From the NCBI GenBank assembly GCA_035259385.1, contig DATFWL010000295.1, positions 1 to 64,000 on the forward strand: a stretch of DNA of 64,000 bases, in the 5' to 3' direction. This document shows, in pieces, positions 36,555 through 44,213 of the stretch. A program made the translations under genes and the position numbers. Numbering within the stretch: the stretch's first letter is position 1; each line of letters begins with the position of its first letter. The notes below the pieces were generated by a model. That model saw nothing but the letters and a program-made list of their open reading frames with translations. It did no database searches and was not told the origin of the DNA. Source of the stretch: QHWK01 sp035259385. Its GTDB lineage: Bacteria; Acidobacteriota; Vicinamibacteria; Vicinamibacterales; CAVVIG01.

Positions 36555-37193
36555 GTGGAGGACCAGGGACGCGAGCGCCTCGACGTTCGCATCGATTCCG
36601 CCGGTCGGGAAGGGCTGACTGGCACCACGCCGGCGGATGTCTATCGGCGGCTGCACGACGCCGAGCAGGTGACGATCGCGCCCGACTGGAAGCCCATGGA
36701 GCAGCAGCCGGCGTGGCGGACCGACTTCCCCATCGACTGGCCGCAGGACCACTACGTCGAGCGCCGCGACTTCATGAAGTTCATGGTGCTCACGAGCCTC
36801 GCGTTCACGGTCGGCCAGTTCTGGATTGCCGCGCAGAACTGGTGGCGACGGCGGCGCGTCGCATCGCAAGCGGTTCGCCTGGCGTCGGTGACCGACGTGC
36901 CGATTGGCGCGACACACATGTTCGCGTATCCGACGGAGTACGATCCGTGCGTGCTCGTCCGGTCCGGCGAACAGGCGTTCGTCGCCTACAGCCAGGAGTG
37001 CACGCATCTCTCCTGCGCGGTGGTGCCGAGCGTCGCCGAAGGCGTGATCCGCTGCCCGTGTCACGAAGGACTCTTCGACCTGGCGACCGGCCGTCCGATT
37101 GCCGGCCCTCCGCGGCGTCCGTTGACTCGCGTGCGCCTCGACATCCGCGGCGGCGACATCGTCGCCACCGGGCTGGAGGAGAGGACCGTGTGA
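36555..37193 (+). CDS. Rieske 2Fe-2S protein with Tat-like membrane anchor
   Basis: A 212-residue protein. After about 70 soluble residues the segment VERRDFMKFMVLTSLAF looks like a Tat-type anchor (RRxFxK followed by a hydrophobic helix). The C-terminal Rieske domain has CTHLSC (first Cys/His pair) and CPCHEG (second pair). The anchor predicts that the 2Fe-2S domain faces the periplasm, while the Mo and ferredoxin subunits of the same operon appear cytoplasmic. That points to a quinol-oxidising branch like that of a cytochrome bc complex. GTG at 36555 avoids a longer overlap with the ferredoxin gene. Confidence 0.88.
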   Translation: MEDQGRERLDVRIDSAGREGLTGTTPADVYRRLHDAEQVTIAPDWKPMEQQPAWRTDFPIDWPQDHYVERRDFMKFMVLTSLAFTVGQFWIAAQNWWRRRRVASQAVRLASVTDVPIGATHMFAYPTEYDPCVLVRSGEQAFVAYSQECTHLSCAVVPSVAEGVIRCPCHEGLFDLATGRPIAGPPRRPLTRVRLDIRGGDIVATGLEERTV

Positions 37194-37426
37194 GCGTCAA
37201 CCGGCCGTTCACGCGCGCGCAGCGGGCGACCATCGTCAACGGCATGCTCGCGTTCGTCGTCATGCTCGTCGTGCTGCAACTGTGGCTGCTGACGGCGACG
37301 ATGAACGCGTATCTGGGTGGCGATCAGTCGGTGATCTGGCCGGCGGCGGTCGCCAGCGTCGTGTGTCTGCTGTTGAACGCGGGCCTCCTGCGCTACCTGT
37401 ACCACATCGAGCGCACCAGGCAATGA
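37190..37426 (+). CDS. Small two-helix membrane protein of the nitrate-reductase-like operon
   Basis: A 78-residue protein with two membrane helices (about 15-38, LAFVVMLVVLQLWLLTATM, and 48-68). Its GTG overlaps the stop of the Rieske gene and its stop overlaps the start of the TDT gene, so it is tightly coupled to both. Small proteins of this shape accompany such Mo/Rieske operons. No biochemical role is known. It may be a structural subunit of the membrane complex (inference). Confidence 0.75.
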   Translation: MSVNRPFTRAQRATIVNGMLAFVVMLVVLQLWLLTATMNAYLGGDQSVIWPAAVASVVCLLLNAGLLRYLYHIERTRQ

Positions 37427-38457
37427 ACGGCGGCATCGCGGCGCTGCATCCCGCGTACTTTGCGCTGGTGATGGCCACCGGCATCGTGTCGATCGCCAGC
37501 AGCCTCGTCGGCCTGCGTCCGATCGCCGTGTGGCTGCTGTGGGCCAACAGCGCGTTCTACGTCGTGCTGTGGGTGCTGACGGCCATTCGAATCGGGCGAT
37601 TTCCAGACCGCGTCGCCGCCGACCTGAGCCATCACGGCCGCGCGGTCGGGTTCTTCACGACCGTCGCCGCGACCTGCGTGCTCGGAAGCCAGTGGATGGT
37701 GATCGCGTCGGCCTGGCTGCCGGCCGCCTGGCTGTGGGCCGGTGGCATCGTCTTGTGGGCCGTCATCACCTACACGGTGTTCACGCTGCTGACGGTGAAG
37801 GCGCAGAAGCCATCGCTCGCCGACGGCATCAACGGCGGCTGGCTGCTGTCGGTCGTCGCCGGCCAGTCGGTGTCGGTGCTGGGCTCGCAGCTCGCGCCTG
37901 GATTCGGCGCGCGCGCACCTGAGATCCTGTTCTTCTGCCTCGCCATGTGGCTCGGGTCGGGAATGCTCTACATCTGGATCATCGCGTTGATCTTCTACCG
38001 CTACACGTTCTTCGTGATGGAGCCGTCCGACCTCGCACCGCCGTACTGGATCAACATGGGAGCGGTCGCGATCTCCACGCTCGCCGGGTCGCTGCTCGTG
38101 CTGGCTGCACCCAGCTCCACCGTGATTCGCGACACGCTTCCCTTCGTCAAGGGGCTCACCTTGATGTTCTGGGCGACCGCCACGTGGTGGATTCCGATGC
38201 TGGTGTCGCTCGGCGTCTGGCGGCACGTCTACCGTCGTTTCCCCCTGCGCTACGATCCGCTGTACTGGGGTGCGGTGTTCCCGCTCGGCATGTACACCGT
38301 GTGCACGTTCCGGCTGGCGCAGGCGATCGACGCACCGTTCCTGTTCGCGATTCCGCGCGCGTTCGTCTACGTGGCGATGACGGCCTGGACGCTGACGATG
38401 GCCGGTCTCGTACACCGGCTGGCCGCCCAGTACGTGCTCGGGTCAAAAGCGAACTAG
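37423..38457 (+). CDS. TDT-family anion channel/transporter (TehA/SLAC1-like)
   Basis: A 344-residue protein with about ten membrane helices. HPAYFALVMATGIVSIAS and the PFLFAIPRAFVYVAMTAWTL end are typical of the tellurite-resistance/dicarboxylate transporter (TDT) family, which includes bacterial TehA and the plant anion channels SLAC1 and SLAH3. SLAH3 conducts nitrate. As the last gene of a nitrate-reductase-like operon it could carry nitrate or nitrite across the inner membrane, in place of NarK (inference). ATG overlaps the stop of the preceding gene. Its 3' end overlaps the convergent porin gene by 15 bp. Confidence 0.85.
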   Translation: MNGGIAALHPAYFALVMATGIVSIASSLVGLRPIAVWLLWANSAFYVVLWVLTAIRIGRFPDRVAADLSHHGRAVGFFTTVAATCVLGSQWMVIASAWLPAAWLWAGGIVLWAVITYTVFTLLTVKAQKPSLADGINGGWLLSVVAGQSVSVLGSQLAPGFGARAPEILFFCLAMWLGSGMLYIWIIALIFYRYTFFVMEPSDLAPPYWINMGAVAISTLAGSLLVLAAPSSTVIRDTLPFVKGLTLMFWATATWWIPMLVSLGVWRHVYRRFPLRYDPLYWGAVFPLGMYTVCTFRLAQAIDAPFLFAIPRAFVYVAMTAWTLTMAGLVHRLAAQYVLGSKAN

Positions 38458-39927
38458 CAGCTCCGCGTACCCGAAGTGCGCGGCGTTGTGCGTCGAATAG
38501 ATCGCCACCGGGACAGAGCCGCCGTGCGCGTACCCGTAGTAGCCGCCCACGGCAAGGTGCGCATTGACGGACCAGTCGACGCTGGCGTCGGACAGCGTCG
38601 CCAGCCCGGCGGCGCCATTGGCTGGCCGACCGGCGTAGCCGAAGGTCGTCGATTGAAATGCTCCGCCGCCGGTGTACCAGAGATCGTGTGCATCGGCGAG
38701 CGACAGAGAGTGAACGTCGCCCCGCACGGTGACGCGCGGCACCGGCCGCACAATCACCTCGGCGAAGGCATCGCCGTCGTTCATCATGTTGAAGAATGGC
38801 AGCCGCGCGTACAGCCGCGGCGTCGGCAGAACCTGAAAGAACGTGCCGTGCGTTCCGTCGGTGGGACTCGCGTCGCCAGATCCGTAGTCGTACCCGCCGC
38901 GGATCCACAGACCGAGGCGTTCAGCCGCTCGCGGCTGCCAGCCGACTTCCGAGGCGAACGCGGCGGCCCGGTGCGTCAGTGCTCCCCACGATCCCGTCTG
39001 GACCGCCGACCAGAGCAGGATGTCGATCGGTCCTTCACCGGTGCCAACGACCTGCAAATAGTGCCCGCCGATCGTTGCGATCGCGATCGACTCCGTATCA
39101 GCAGTTCTGACCGCAGCCGGACGATTGTCTGCCTTGTCGGTAAGGTGCCGGTAATCGTCATAACCGAGGCCGAAGATGCGCCATTCGACGCGGGCCCGTT
39201 CCTTGCCCGCCTGGTGTGTCAGCGCGCCGTAGAACACGTTCACGCTCAGCTCGGGCCACCCACTGACATCGAAGACGCCTTGTGTGGGCCGTCCGCCAAG
39301 GAGCGTGAGATTCGTCCGCTTCGTCGCGAAGGTGTACTCGCCTCCGTCAATGCTGCGCCCGACGTCTGTGAATCCGAATGTGCCGATCACTCTCTGGCCG
39401 ATGCGATCCCGCTTGAGCGCGGCGAGCGTGCGGTCTGGAGGTGCGGCCTCGGCGCCGTCGTTGAATTCCAGCCGGCCGATGGTCAACGCATGAGTGGCGC
39501 CGGCGCTCTGTCGTTTGAAACGGACGTATGCCTGCTTGAGAAACAGGGACGTGTTGTCCGTGCTGCTGCCATTCGCGGCAAAGTAGGATGCGCCCAGCCC
39601 GAGCTGTCCCTTCGGAGCTGCCAGGACCGCATCGTCGGGCAGGTGAACGACGACCGGAAACGCGAGGTCGATCTGCCAATCGAGCTTCGTCTTCGACTGG
39701 GAGAGCGCGACGCGGCCGATGGCGGCGGGGTAGACGTACTCACCGCCCGGATCGTCGCCGAACCAGTTCCACGCGTAGGCCCTCGTCCGAAGCGTACCGG
39801 AGAACGCCATGCCAGCCTCAGCTGGCGGGCTGCCCGCGATCTGCGCTGCAGCCTCCCGCGTGGCCGGGTTCAGCGCGATCGAGCCGAGAACGGCCGCCGC
39901 GATGAACACGCGCTGGCGTGGCGTCAC
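38443..39927 (-). CDS. Outer-membrane porin, alginate-export (AlgE-like) domain
   Basis: A 494-residue exported beta-barrel. The signal peptide (VFIAAAVLGSIALNPATREA) starts at GTG 39927, whose TGA overlap with the hemerythrin stop indicates translational coupling. A longer start at 39963 is possible. The barrel contains FSGTLRTRAYAWNWF, FLKQAYVRFKR and IGRLEFNDGAE, and ends in the terminal aromatic LLVRF, as in the alginate-export/OprE-like family. It is the last gene of the minus-strand operon that faces nosZ, so a role as entry pore for nitrogen oxides or copper is possible but unproven. Confidence 0.8.
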   Translation of the reverse strand: MTPRQRVFIAAAVLGSIALNPATREAAAQIAGSPPAEAGMAFSGTLRTRAYAWNWFGDDPGGEYVYPAAIGRVALSQSKTKLDWQIDLAFPVVVHLPDDAVLAAPKGQLGLGASYFAANGSSTDNTSLFLKQAYVRFKRQSAGATHALTIGRLEFNDGAEAAPPDRTLAALKRDRIGQRVIGTFGFTDVGRSIDGGEYTFATKRTNLTLLGGRPTQGVFDVSGWPELSVNVFYGALTHQAGKERARVEWRIFGLGYDDYRHLTDKADNRPAAVRTADTESIAIATIGGHYLQVVGTGEGPIDILLWSAVQTGSWGALTHRAAAFASEVGWQPRAAERLGLWIRGGYDYGSGDASPTDGTHGTFFQVLPTPRLYARLPFFNMMNDGDAFAEVIVRPVPRVTVRGDVHSLSLADAHDLWYTGGGAFQSTTFGYAGRPANGAAGLATLSDASVDWSVNAHLAVGGYYGYAHGGSVPVAIYSTHNAAHFGYAELLVRF

Positions 39928-40508
39928 GGATGGTCCGGATGCGGCGGATGATCTCCTTGCCACGGACGCCGGCGCCGCGCCGCCATTTCACGCCCGATCT
40001 CTTCGATCGCGCCTGCGGACAGAATCCTCGCCGCCGCGGGGAACACCTGGCGATCTTCGATGCCGATGTGCGTGCGATAGAGTGCGCTGAGGCGTCCCAG
40101 CCGCTCCTGAAGCGACCGCAGGTCGTGCGGCGGCAGCGCGCCGGCCGCCAGCCATTGCCGGACGCACCGGTCGATCGTCGCATGATGATCGCTCGCTTCA
40201 GCGTGATCGTCTTCGAGACGGTCAACCGCCGCCAGCACCTCGGTCGCTTCCGGATCGTTCGATGACTTGAGTCTCGGAAACAGACTCTCTTCTTCGTCCG
40301 CCGTATGGCGGGGCGCTGCCGTCGCAAAGTAGCTCAGCGCACCGACGAACTGTGCGCGCTCGTCGGCGTCGAGCAGGCCACCGCCGGCGCGCTCGGTGAT
40401 CGCGATCAGGACCGAGAGGAAGTGCTCGATTCGCCGGTGGCAGTCACTGAGCAGCCCGAGCGGCTCCGCGAACGTGTGATCCGGCTGACGACCAATCTTT
40501 AGGAACAT
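39924..40508 (-). CDS. Hemerythrin HHE-domain protein
   Basis: A 194-residue protein whose helices carry the HHE diiron pattern: CHRRIEHFL, RHTADEEESLFPRL, LEDDHAEASDHHATID and THIGIEDRQVFP. It should bind two iron atoms and may sense or detoxify NO or O2. The ATG at 40508 follows AGGAGA, so the longer upstream frame is not used. It lies third in the minus-strand operon, behind the heme-copper-like gene, whose 3' end it overlaps by 65 bp. It resembles the diiron half of RIC proteins but lacks their N-terminal CC motif. Confidence 0.88.
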   Translation of the reverse strand: MFLKIGRQPDHTFAEPLGLLSDCHRRIEHFLSVLIAITERAGGGLLDADERAQFVGALSYFATAAPRHTADEEESLFPRLKSSNDPEATEVLAAVDRLEDDHAEASDHHATIDRCVRQWLAAGALPPHDLRSLQERLGRLSALYRTHIGIEDRQVFPAAARILSAGAIEEIGREMAARRRRPWQGDHPPHPDHP

Positions 40509-41811
40509 CGTGTCTCCTGAATACAGAATCGTGCCGCCTGAACGTACGGCCGACGACGAATGAGGTGTCGACAGCGGCAACGACGACCGCCGCGAAGAGC
40601 GTCCACGCGCCGGCGCTGACAAGGGCTGCCGACTCGAGAAACATGCCGCCCGCGAGCGCCGGCACGCCCGCCGTCCATGCTGCGAAGACGACCGCCTGCA
40701 GCGTCCGGTCGCGCATCGCGTGCGGCGACGGCGGCGCGACGCGGTCGTCGGAACCCGCGTACCCCCAGTACCACGCCGCCATCGGCAGCAGCCGTGCTTC
40801 CATGGCGACGATCATCTGCCCGAGGAATCCGAGGAGCCCGAACACCCCGTACGCCGCGGCGGCCCTGAGCATCTGAACTGATGCCGGCCGAATGAGCAGC
40901 GCAACGCCGAGCGCGACCGCCAGCACGAGCGATACTCCCGCGCCGGCCGCGTGCAGCACCGCGAAGTCGACCGCGTGCGCATCAACCCGCCTCAACACCC
41001 GGTGTCGCACCATCCACGCCACCTGTCCCGCGAACACCCCGATGCCGGCGACGACCAGCACGCCGCACCAGCGTGCCGAACCGCTGCGCAGCAGCAGCGT
41101 GGTGAACAGTCCGAGCACGCCCAGTTCGAGCAGGACGGCGCTCGCGTAGATCGATCGTCCCGACGGCATCTTCGACGCCAGCACCATCGGCAGCAGCCGA
41201 TAGCCGACGCCGAGCACCATCATCGTGGCCCAGCCGAGAGCCGCGAGGTGCGCGTGCGCGAACACGTTGGCGAGCACGAAACCCGGCAGGAAGTGGCCGA
41301 CCTTGTCGAAGGCGATCAGCAACCCCATCGACGCGGCGATCCAGAAGTTGACGCAGGCGAGCGCGATGTGCAGCTTCACCGCGCGATCGATGAGCGCGCG
41401 CCGCACCGCGGTCACGATTCGACCGGTCATGAAAAGGACCGCCGATGCGATGGCCGCAGCGGCCCAGGCCATCCCGGCGTACTCCGCGATCCAGAAATGT
41501 CCGACCATGCCGACGAGGCCGATCGCCGCGCACGCGTACGCGACGTAGTCAGCCCGCTTCGCGGCTATCGGCATCCGCAGCGCCACCGGCCCGACGATGT
41601 AGATGGCGCCGAGGATCGAGAAGGTGATCCAGCCGAGCGTCACGAGATGCACCAGGCCGACCAGCCACGAGTGATAGAAGAAGCCGGCAACCGCGCGCGG
41701 CCACGACCCCGCAACGGCGAACGCGACGGCCAGCGACACATGAGCGGTCACGAGATAGAGAATTGGCAGGGTTCGCGCCGGCATCCTGCCGCTGACGTCC
41801 GACCGGATCAC
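40444..41811 (-). CDS. Heme-copper-oxidase-like/NnrS-like twelve-helix membrane protein
   Basis: A 455-residue membrane protein with about twelve helices. Two segments repeat a HL-x-x-LGW pattern: HLVTLGWITFSILGAIYIVGP and HAHLAALGWATMMVLGVGYRLLP (cut here at 20 residues or fewer: HLVTLGW, HAHLAALGW). Other helices hold single histidines. The pattern recalls subunit I of cbb3 oxidase/NO reductase, or NnrS, a heme- and copper-binding protein of NO metabolism. I cannot place all CuB ligands, so catalysis is uncertain. GTG 41811 is chosen because GGAGG sits 5 bp before it, inside the end of the radical SAM gene. Confidence 0.7.
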   Translation of the reverse strand: MIRSDVSGRMPARTLPILYLVTAHVSLAVAFAVAGSWPRAVAGFFYHSWLVGLVHLVTLGWITFSILGAIYIVGPVALRMPIAAKRADYVAYACAAIGLVGMVGHFWIAEYAGMAWAAAAIASAVLFMTGRIVTAVRRALIDRAVKLHIALACVNFWIAASMGLLIAFDKVGHFLPGFVLANVFAHAHLAALGWATMMVLGVGYRLLPMVLASKMPSGRSIYASAVLLELGVLGLFTTLLLRSGSARWCGVLVVAGIGVFAGQVAWMVRHRVLRRVDAHAVDFAVLHAAGAGVSLVLAVALGVALLIRPASVQMLRAAAAYGVFGLLGFLGQMIVAMEARLLPMAAWYWGYAGSDDRVAPPSPHAMRDRTLQAVVFAAWTAGVPALAGGMFLESAALVSAGAWTLFAAVVVAAVDTSFVVGRTFRRHDSVFRRHDVPKDWSSAGSHVRGAARAAQ

Positions 41812-41812
41812 C

Positions 41813-42925
41813 TTATCCTCCATTGACCAGCGGCTCGATCTCGGGGTCTGGTTCGTAGGCACACAACGGATCCGACGCCATGACCGCGCCGGTCGCCGCG
41901 TAGGCGCGCGATCGGGAGCCGCCGCAGATCGCGCGGAATCGGCAGCGCCCGCACTTGCCGATCAGCGCATCGGGGTCACGCAGCCGAACGAACATGTCGT
42001 CGCCTCGGTACACCTCGGCCAGCGATGTCGATCGCACGTTGCCTCTCGCGGCTGGCAGGAAGCCGCTCGGACAGATGTTCCCGAGGTGATCGATGAACAC
42101 GAACCCGTTCCCGTCGTTCACGCTGCGAGGGGCGCGCAGCTGCCGCCGCCGCGCGACGGCGGCAGGCGCTGTGCCGGCCTCCGCCCGCTCGTGTTCGCGC
42201 TGCCAGACGACGCGGTGGTAGTGCGGTGCCTCGGTCGTCTTGATGCCGAACGGCGAGGTCAAAGACAGGTCGTAGAGATAGTGCAGCACGCGCTCGCACT
42301 CGTCCGCCGTGATCTGCTCGAGCGTCGCGCCTCTGCCAGTCTGGATCAGGAAAAACAGCGCCCACAACGTCAGCGGGAATTCCGCGACACGCGCGGCCAT
42401 TGCCTCCAGGCCGGGCAGCGTCGTCCGGCTGATCGTCGTGTTGATCTGCAGCGGGAGTCCGAGCTCGATCGCGGTGTCGATGATCCGCATCGTCCACGCG
42501 TATGAGCCACGGACGCGGCGGAAGGCATCGTGCGAGTCCGGGTCCGGTCCGTCGAGGCTCACCGCAACGCGCGACAGGCCGGCCTCTTTCAATTCGCGGA
42601 GGCGCGCCGGCGTCGCGGCGGCCGTGCCGCTCGGCGTCAGCGCCACTGTCAAGCCGACGCTCGTCGCGTAGGCCACGAGATCGCGCAGGTCGGGTCGCCG
42701 CATCGGATCGCCGCCGGTCAGGACGAACAGCGGCGCCGGGGTGAACGCCAGGACCTGATCGATCAGCCGGCGCCCTTCGTCGGTCGTCAGCTCGCGCGGA
42801 TCGCGGCGGGTCAGCGCGTCGGCGCGGCAATGCACGCAGGCGAGCGCGCACGCCCGCGTCACTTCCCAGATCACGAGAAACGGCGCACGGTTGAAATCGA
42901 GAGCGGCGATGTCGCGACGGGTCAT
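41813..42925 (-). CDS. Radical SAM/SPASM protein, AhbD/NirJ-like
   Basis: A 370-residue protein. The radical SAM 4Fe-4S triad is CALACVHC (CxxxCxxC). LTGGDP is the GGxP-type SAM contact. The C-terminal SPASM-like region holds NICPSGFLP, GKCGRCRFRAICGG and DPLCAYEP. The start DFNRAPFLVIWEVTRACALA is that of the TIGR04053-type group related to AhbD and NirJ, enzymes that modify heme precursors. A heme-modifying or peptide-modifying role is therefore possible. It opens the minus-strand operon. An operator palindrome centred 40.5 bp upstream and the lack of a ribosome binding site suggest a leaderless, CRP/FNR-activated transcript. Confidence 0.85.
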   Translation of the reverse strand: MTRRDIAALDFNRAPFLVIWEVTRACALACVHCRADALTRRDPRELTTDEGRRLIDQVLAFTPAPLFVLTGGDPMRRPDLRDLVAYATSVGLTVALTPSGTAAATPARLRELKEAGLSRVAVSLDGPDPDSHDAFRRVRGSYAWTMRIIDTAIELGLPLQINTTISRTTLPGLEAMAARVAEFPLTLWALFFLIQTGRGATLEQITADECERVLHYLYDLSLTSPFGIKTTEAPHYHRVVWQREHERAEAGTAPAAVARRRQLRAPRSVNDGNGFVFIDHLGNICPSGFLPAARGNVRSTSLAEVYRGDDMFVRLRDPDALIGKCGRCRFRAICGGSRSRAYAATGAVMASDPLCAYEPDPEIEPLVNGG

Positions 42926-42957
42926 GCCCCAGCATCACCCGGCGCCTCGAAGCTGCC

Positions 42958-42973
42958 TATGACGCCGGTCATA
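42958..42973 (-). promoter_or_regulatory. CRP/FNR-type operator of the radical SAM operon
   Basis: TATGACGCCGGTCATA: arms TATGA and TCATA are perfectly symmetric around six bases. Its centre (42965.5) is 40.5 bp from the ATG of the minus-strand gene. Near-identical sites lie at 43012 and 49941. Confidence 0.7.
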
Positions 42974-43011
42974 ACGGTCGCACAGGGCCAGAGACAAGAA
43001 AAGACATGCGG

Positions 43012-43054
43012 TATGACGCGCGTCATAGGAGGCGCCTCGGACGGGTTCTACAGT
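43012..43054 (+). promoter_or_regulatory. CRP/FNR-type operator and -10 box of the nos operon
   Basis: TATGACGCGCGTCATA (43012-43027) is a perfect palindrome centred at 43019.5. TACAGT at 43049-43054 is a good -10 box. With that box, transcription should begin at about 43061, the ATG of the cytochrome gene. The operator is then at -41.5, the class II position used by FNR-type activators, and the mRNA is leaderless. Confidence 0.75.
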
Positions 43055-43060
43055 GCGGTC

Positions 43061-44206
43061 ATGACGTTCAACCGCCTCGCGCTCACGTTCATCGCAGCCG
43101 CGGTCGGCCTGTCGGCGTGCTCCTCGAAGCCGGCGCCGGGCAGCAGCGCGCTCACCCCGCCGTTCCTCGACCTGCCGGTTCCACCGCGACCGGCGACGAC
43201 CGCCGCGACGGTCGAGCAAGGCCGGCATCTTTACGACACCAACTGCGTGCAATGCCACGGCAGGGAGGGAAAGGGCGACGGCTACGGCGCGCCGTTCCTG
43301 GTGCCGCCGCCGCGGGACTTCACGGCCGGTCAATTCAAGTTCCGCTCGACCTCCTCGGGACAGCTTCCCAGCGATGCCGATCTGTTCCGCACCATTTCGC
43401 GCGGTGCGGACGGGACCGGGATGCCGCCGTGGAAGTACCTCCTCTCCGACGACGAGCGCTGGGCGCTGGTCGACTACGTGAAGAGCTTCGACGCCCGCTT
43501 CACGGGCGCGCGCGGACTGGCGGCGATGCCGCTGCCCGGCGCGCCGGGACCGCGCAGCGCCGGTCGCGGCAAGGAGGTCTACACCAGGATGCAGTGCGCG
43601 AAGTGCCACGGTGACGACGGCCGCGGCGTCGGGCCTTCGTCGAACACGATGGTGGACGCGAAGGGCCGCCACGTCAACGCCCGCGACCTGACGCAACCGG
43701 GATCGTTCCGGACCGGCTGGACCGAGCGGGAGATCATCCGCACACTCGAAACCGGCATGAACGGCGTGGCGATGCCGTCGTACTCCGGCGTGATGCCGGC
43801 GCAGGACGAATACGACCTGGTCGCCTACGTGATGTCGCTGTCCAAGCATGGAGCGGGGAATCAGAAGCGGCAGCTGGCGAAGAGCATGGAAGGGGTCGGC
43901 GCGCCTGACCGCGTCATTCAGCTGCGCGAGCACGCCTGGAAGTACGAGCCGTCCGAAATCCACGTCCGGCACGGCGAGGTCGTGACGATCGAATTCTCGG
44001 CGACCGACAACGGGCTCGGCGCCGGTCACGGGTTCGCGCTCGACGGTCTGGATCAGAACGTGTTCATCAACGGCGCGATGGTCGGCGCGCCGCTCGCGGT
44101 GACGTTCAAGGTCGATGCCCCGGGCCGCTACAACTTTTATTGCGCCACACAGTGCAGCACGACGGAGCTCCACCCGCACATGCACGGCGTGCTCGTCGTC
44201 GAGTGA
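43061..44206 (+). CDS. Diheme cytochrome c with C-terminal CuA-like cupredoxin domain
   Basis: A 381-residue lipoprotein (lipobox ending at C20, GLSAC). Two cytochrome c domains have CVQCH (62-66) and CAKCH (179-183). The last 100 residues form a cupredoxin: GHGFAL supplies one His, and C361, C365, H371 and M374 (CATQC ... HPHM) give the ligands of a CuA site. The second Cys and the His are two residues further apart than in cytochrome oxidase subunit II or NosZ. It is first in the nos operon and probably passes electrons to NosZ. ATG 43061 starts the signal peptide and fits the -10 box; there is no ribosome binding site. Confidence 0.88.
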   Translation: MTFNRLALTFIAAAVGLSACSSKPAPGSSALTPPFLDLPVPPRPATTAATVEQGRHLYDTNCVQCHGREGKGDGYGAPFLVPPPRDFTAGQFKFRSTSSGQLPSDADLFRTISRGADGTGMPPWKYLLSDDERWALVDYVKSFDARFTGARGLAAMPLPGAPGPRSAGRGKEVYTRMQCAKCHGDDGRGVGPSSNTMVDAKGRHVNARDLTQPGSFRTGWTEREIIRTLETGMNGVAMPSYSGVMPAQDEYDLVAYVMSLSKHGAGNQKRQLAKSMEGVGAPDRVIQLREHAWKYEPSEIHVRHGEVVTIEFSATDNGLGAGHGFALDGLDQNVFINGAMVGAPLAVTFKVDAPGRYNFYCATQCSTTELHPHMHGVLVVE

Positions 44207-44213
44207 GGACATC

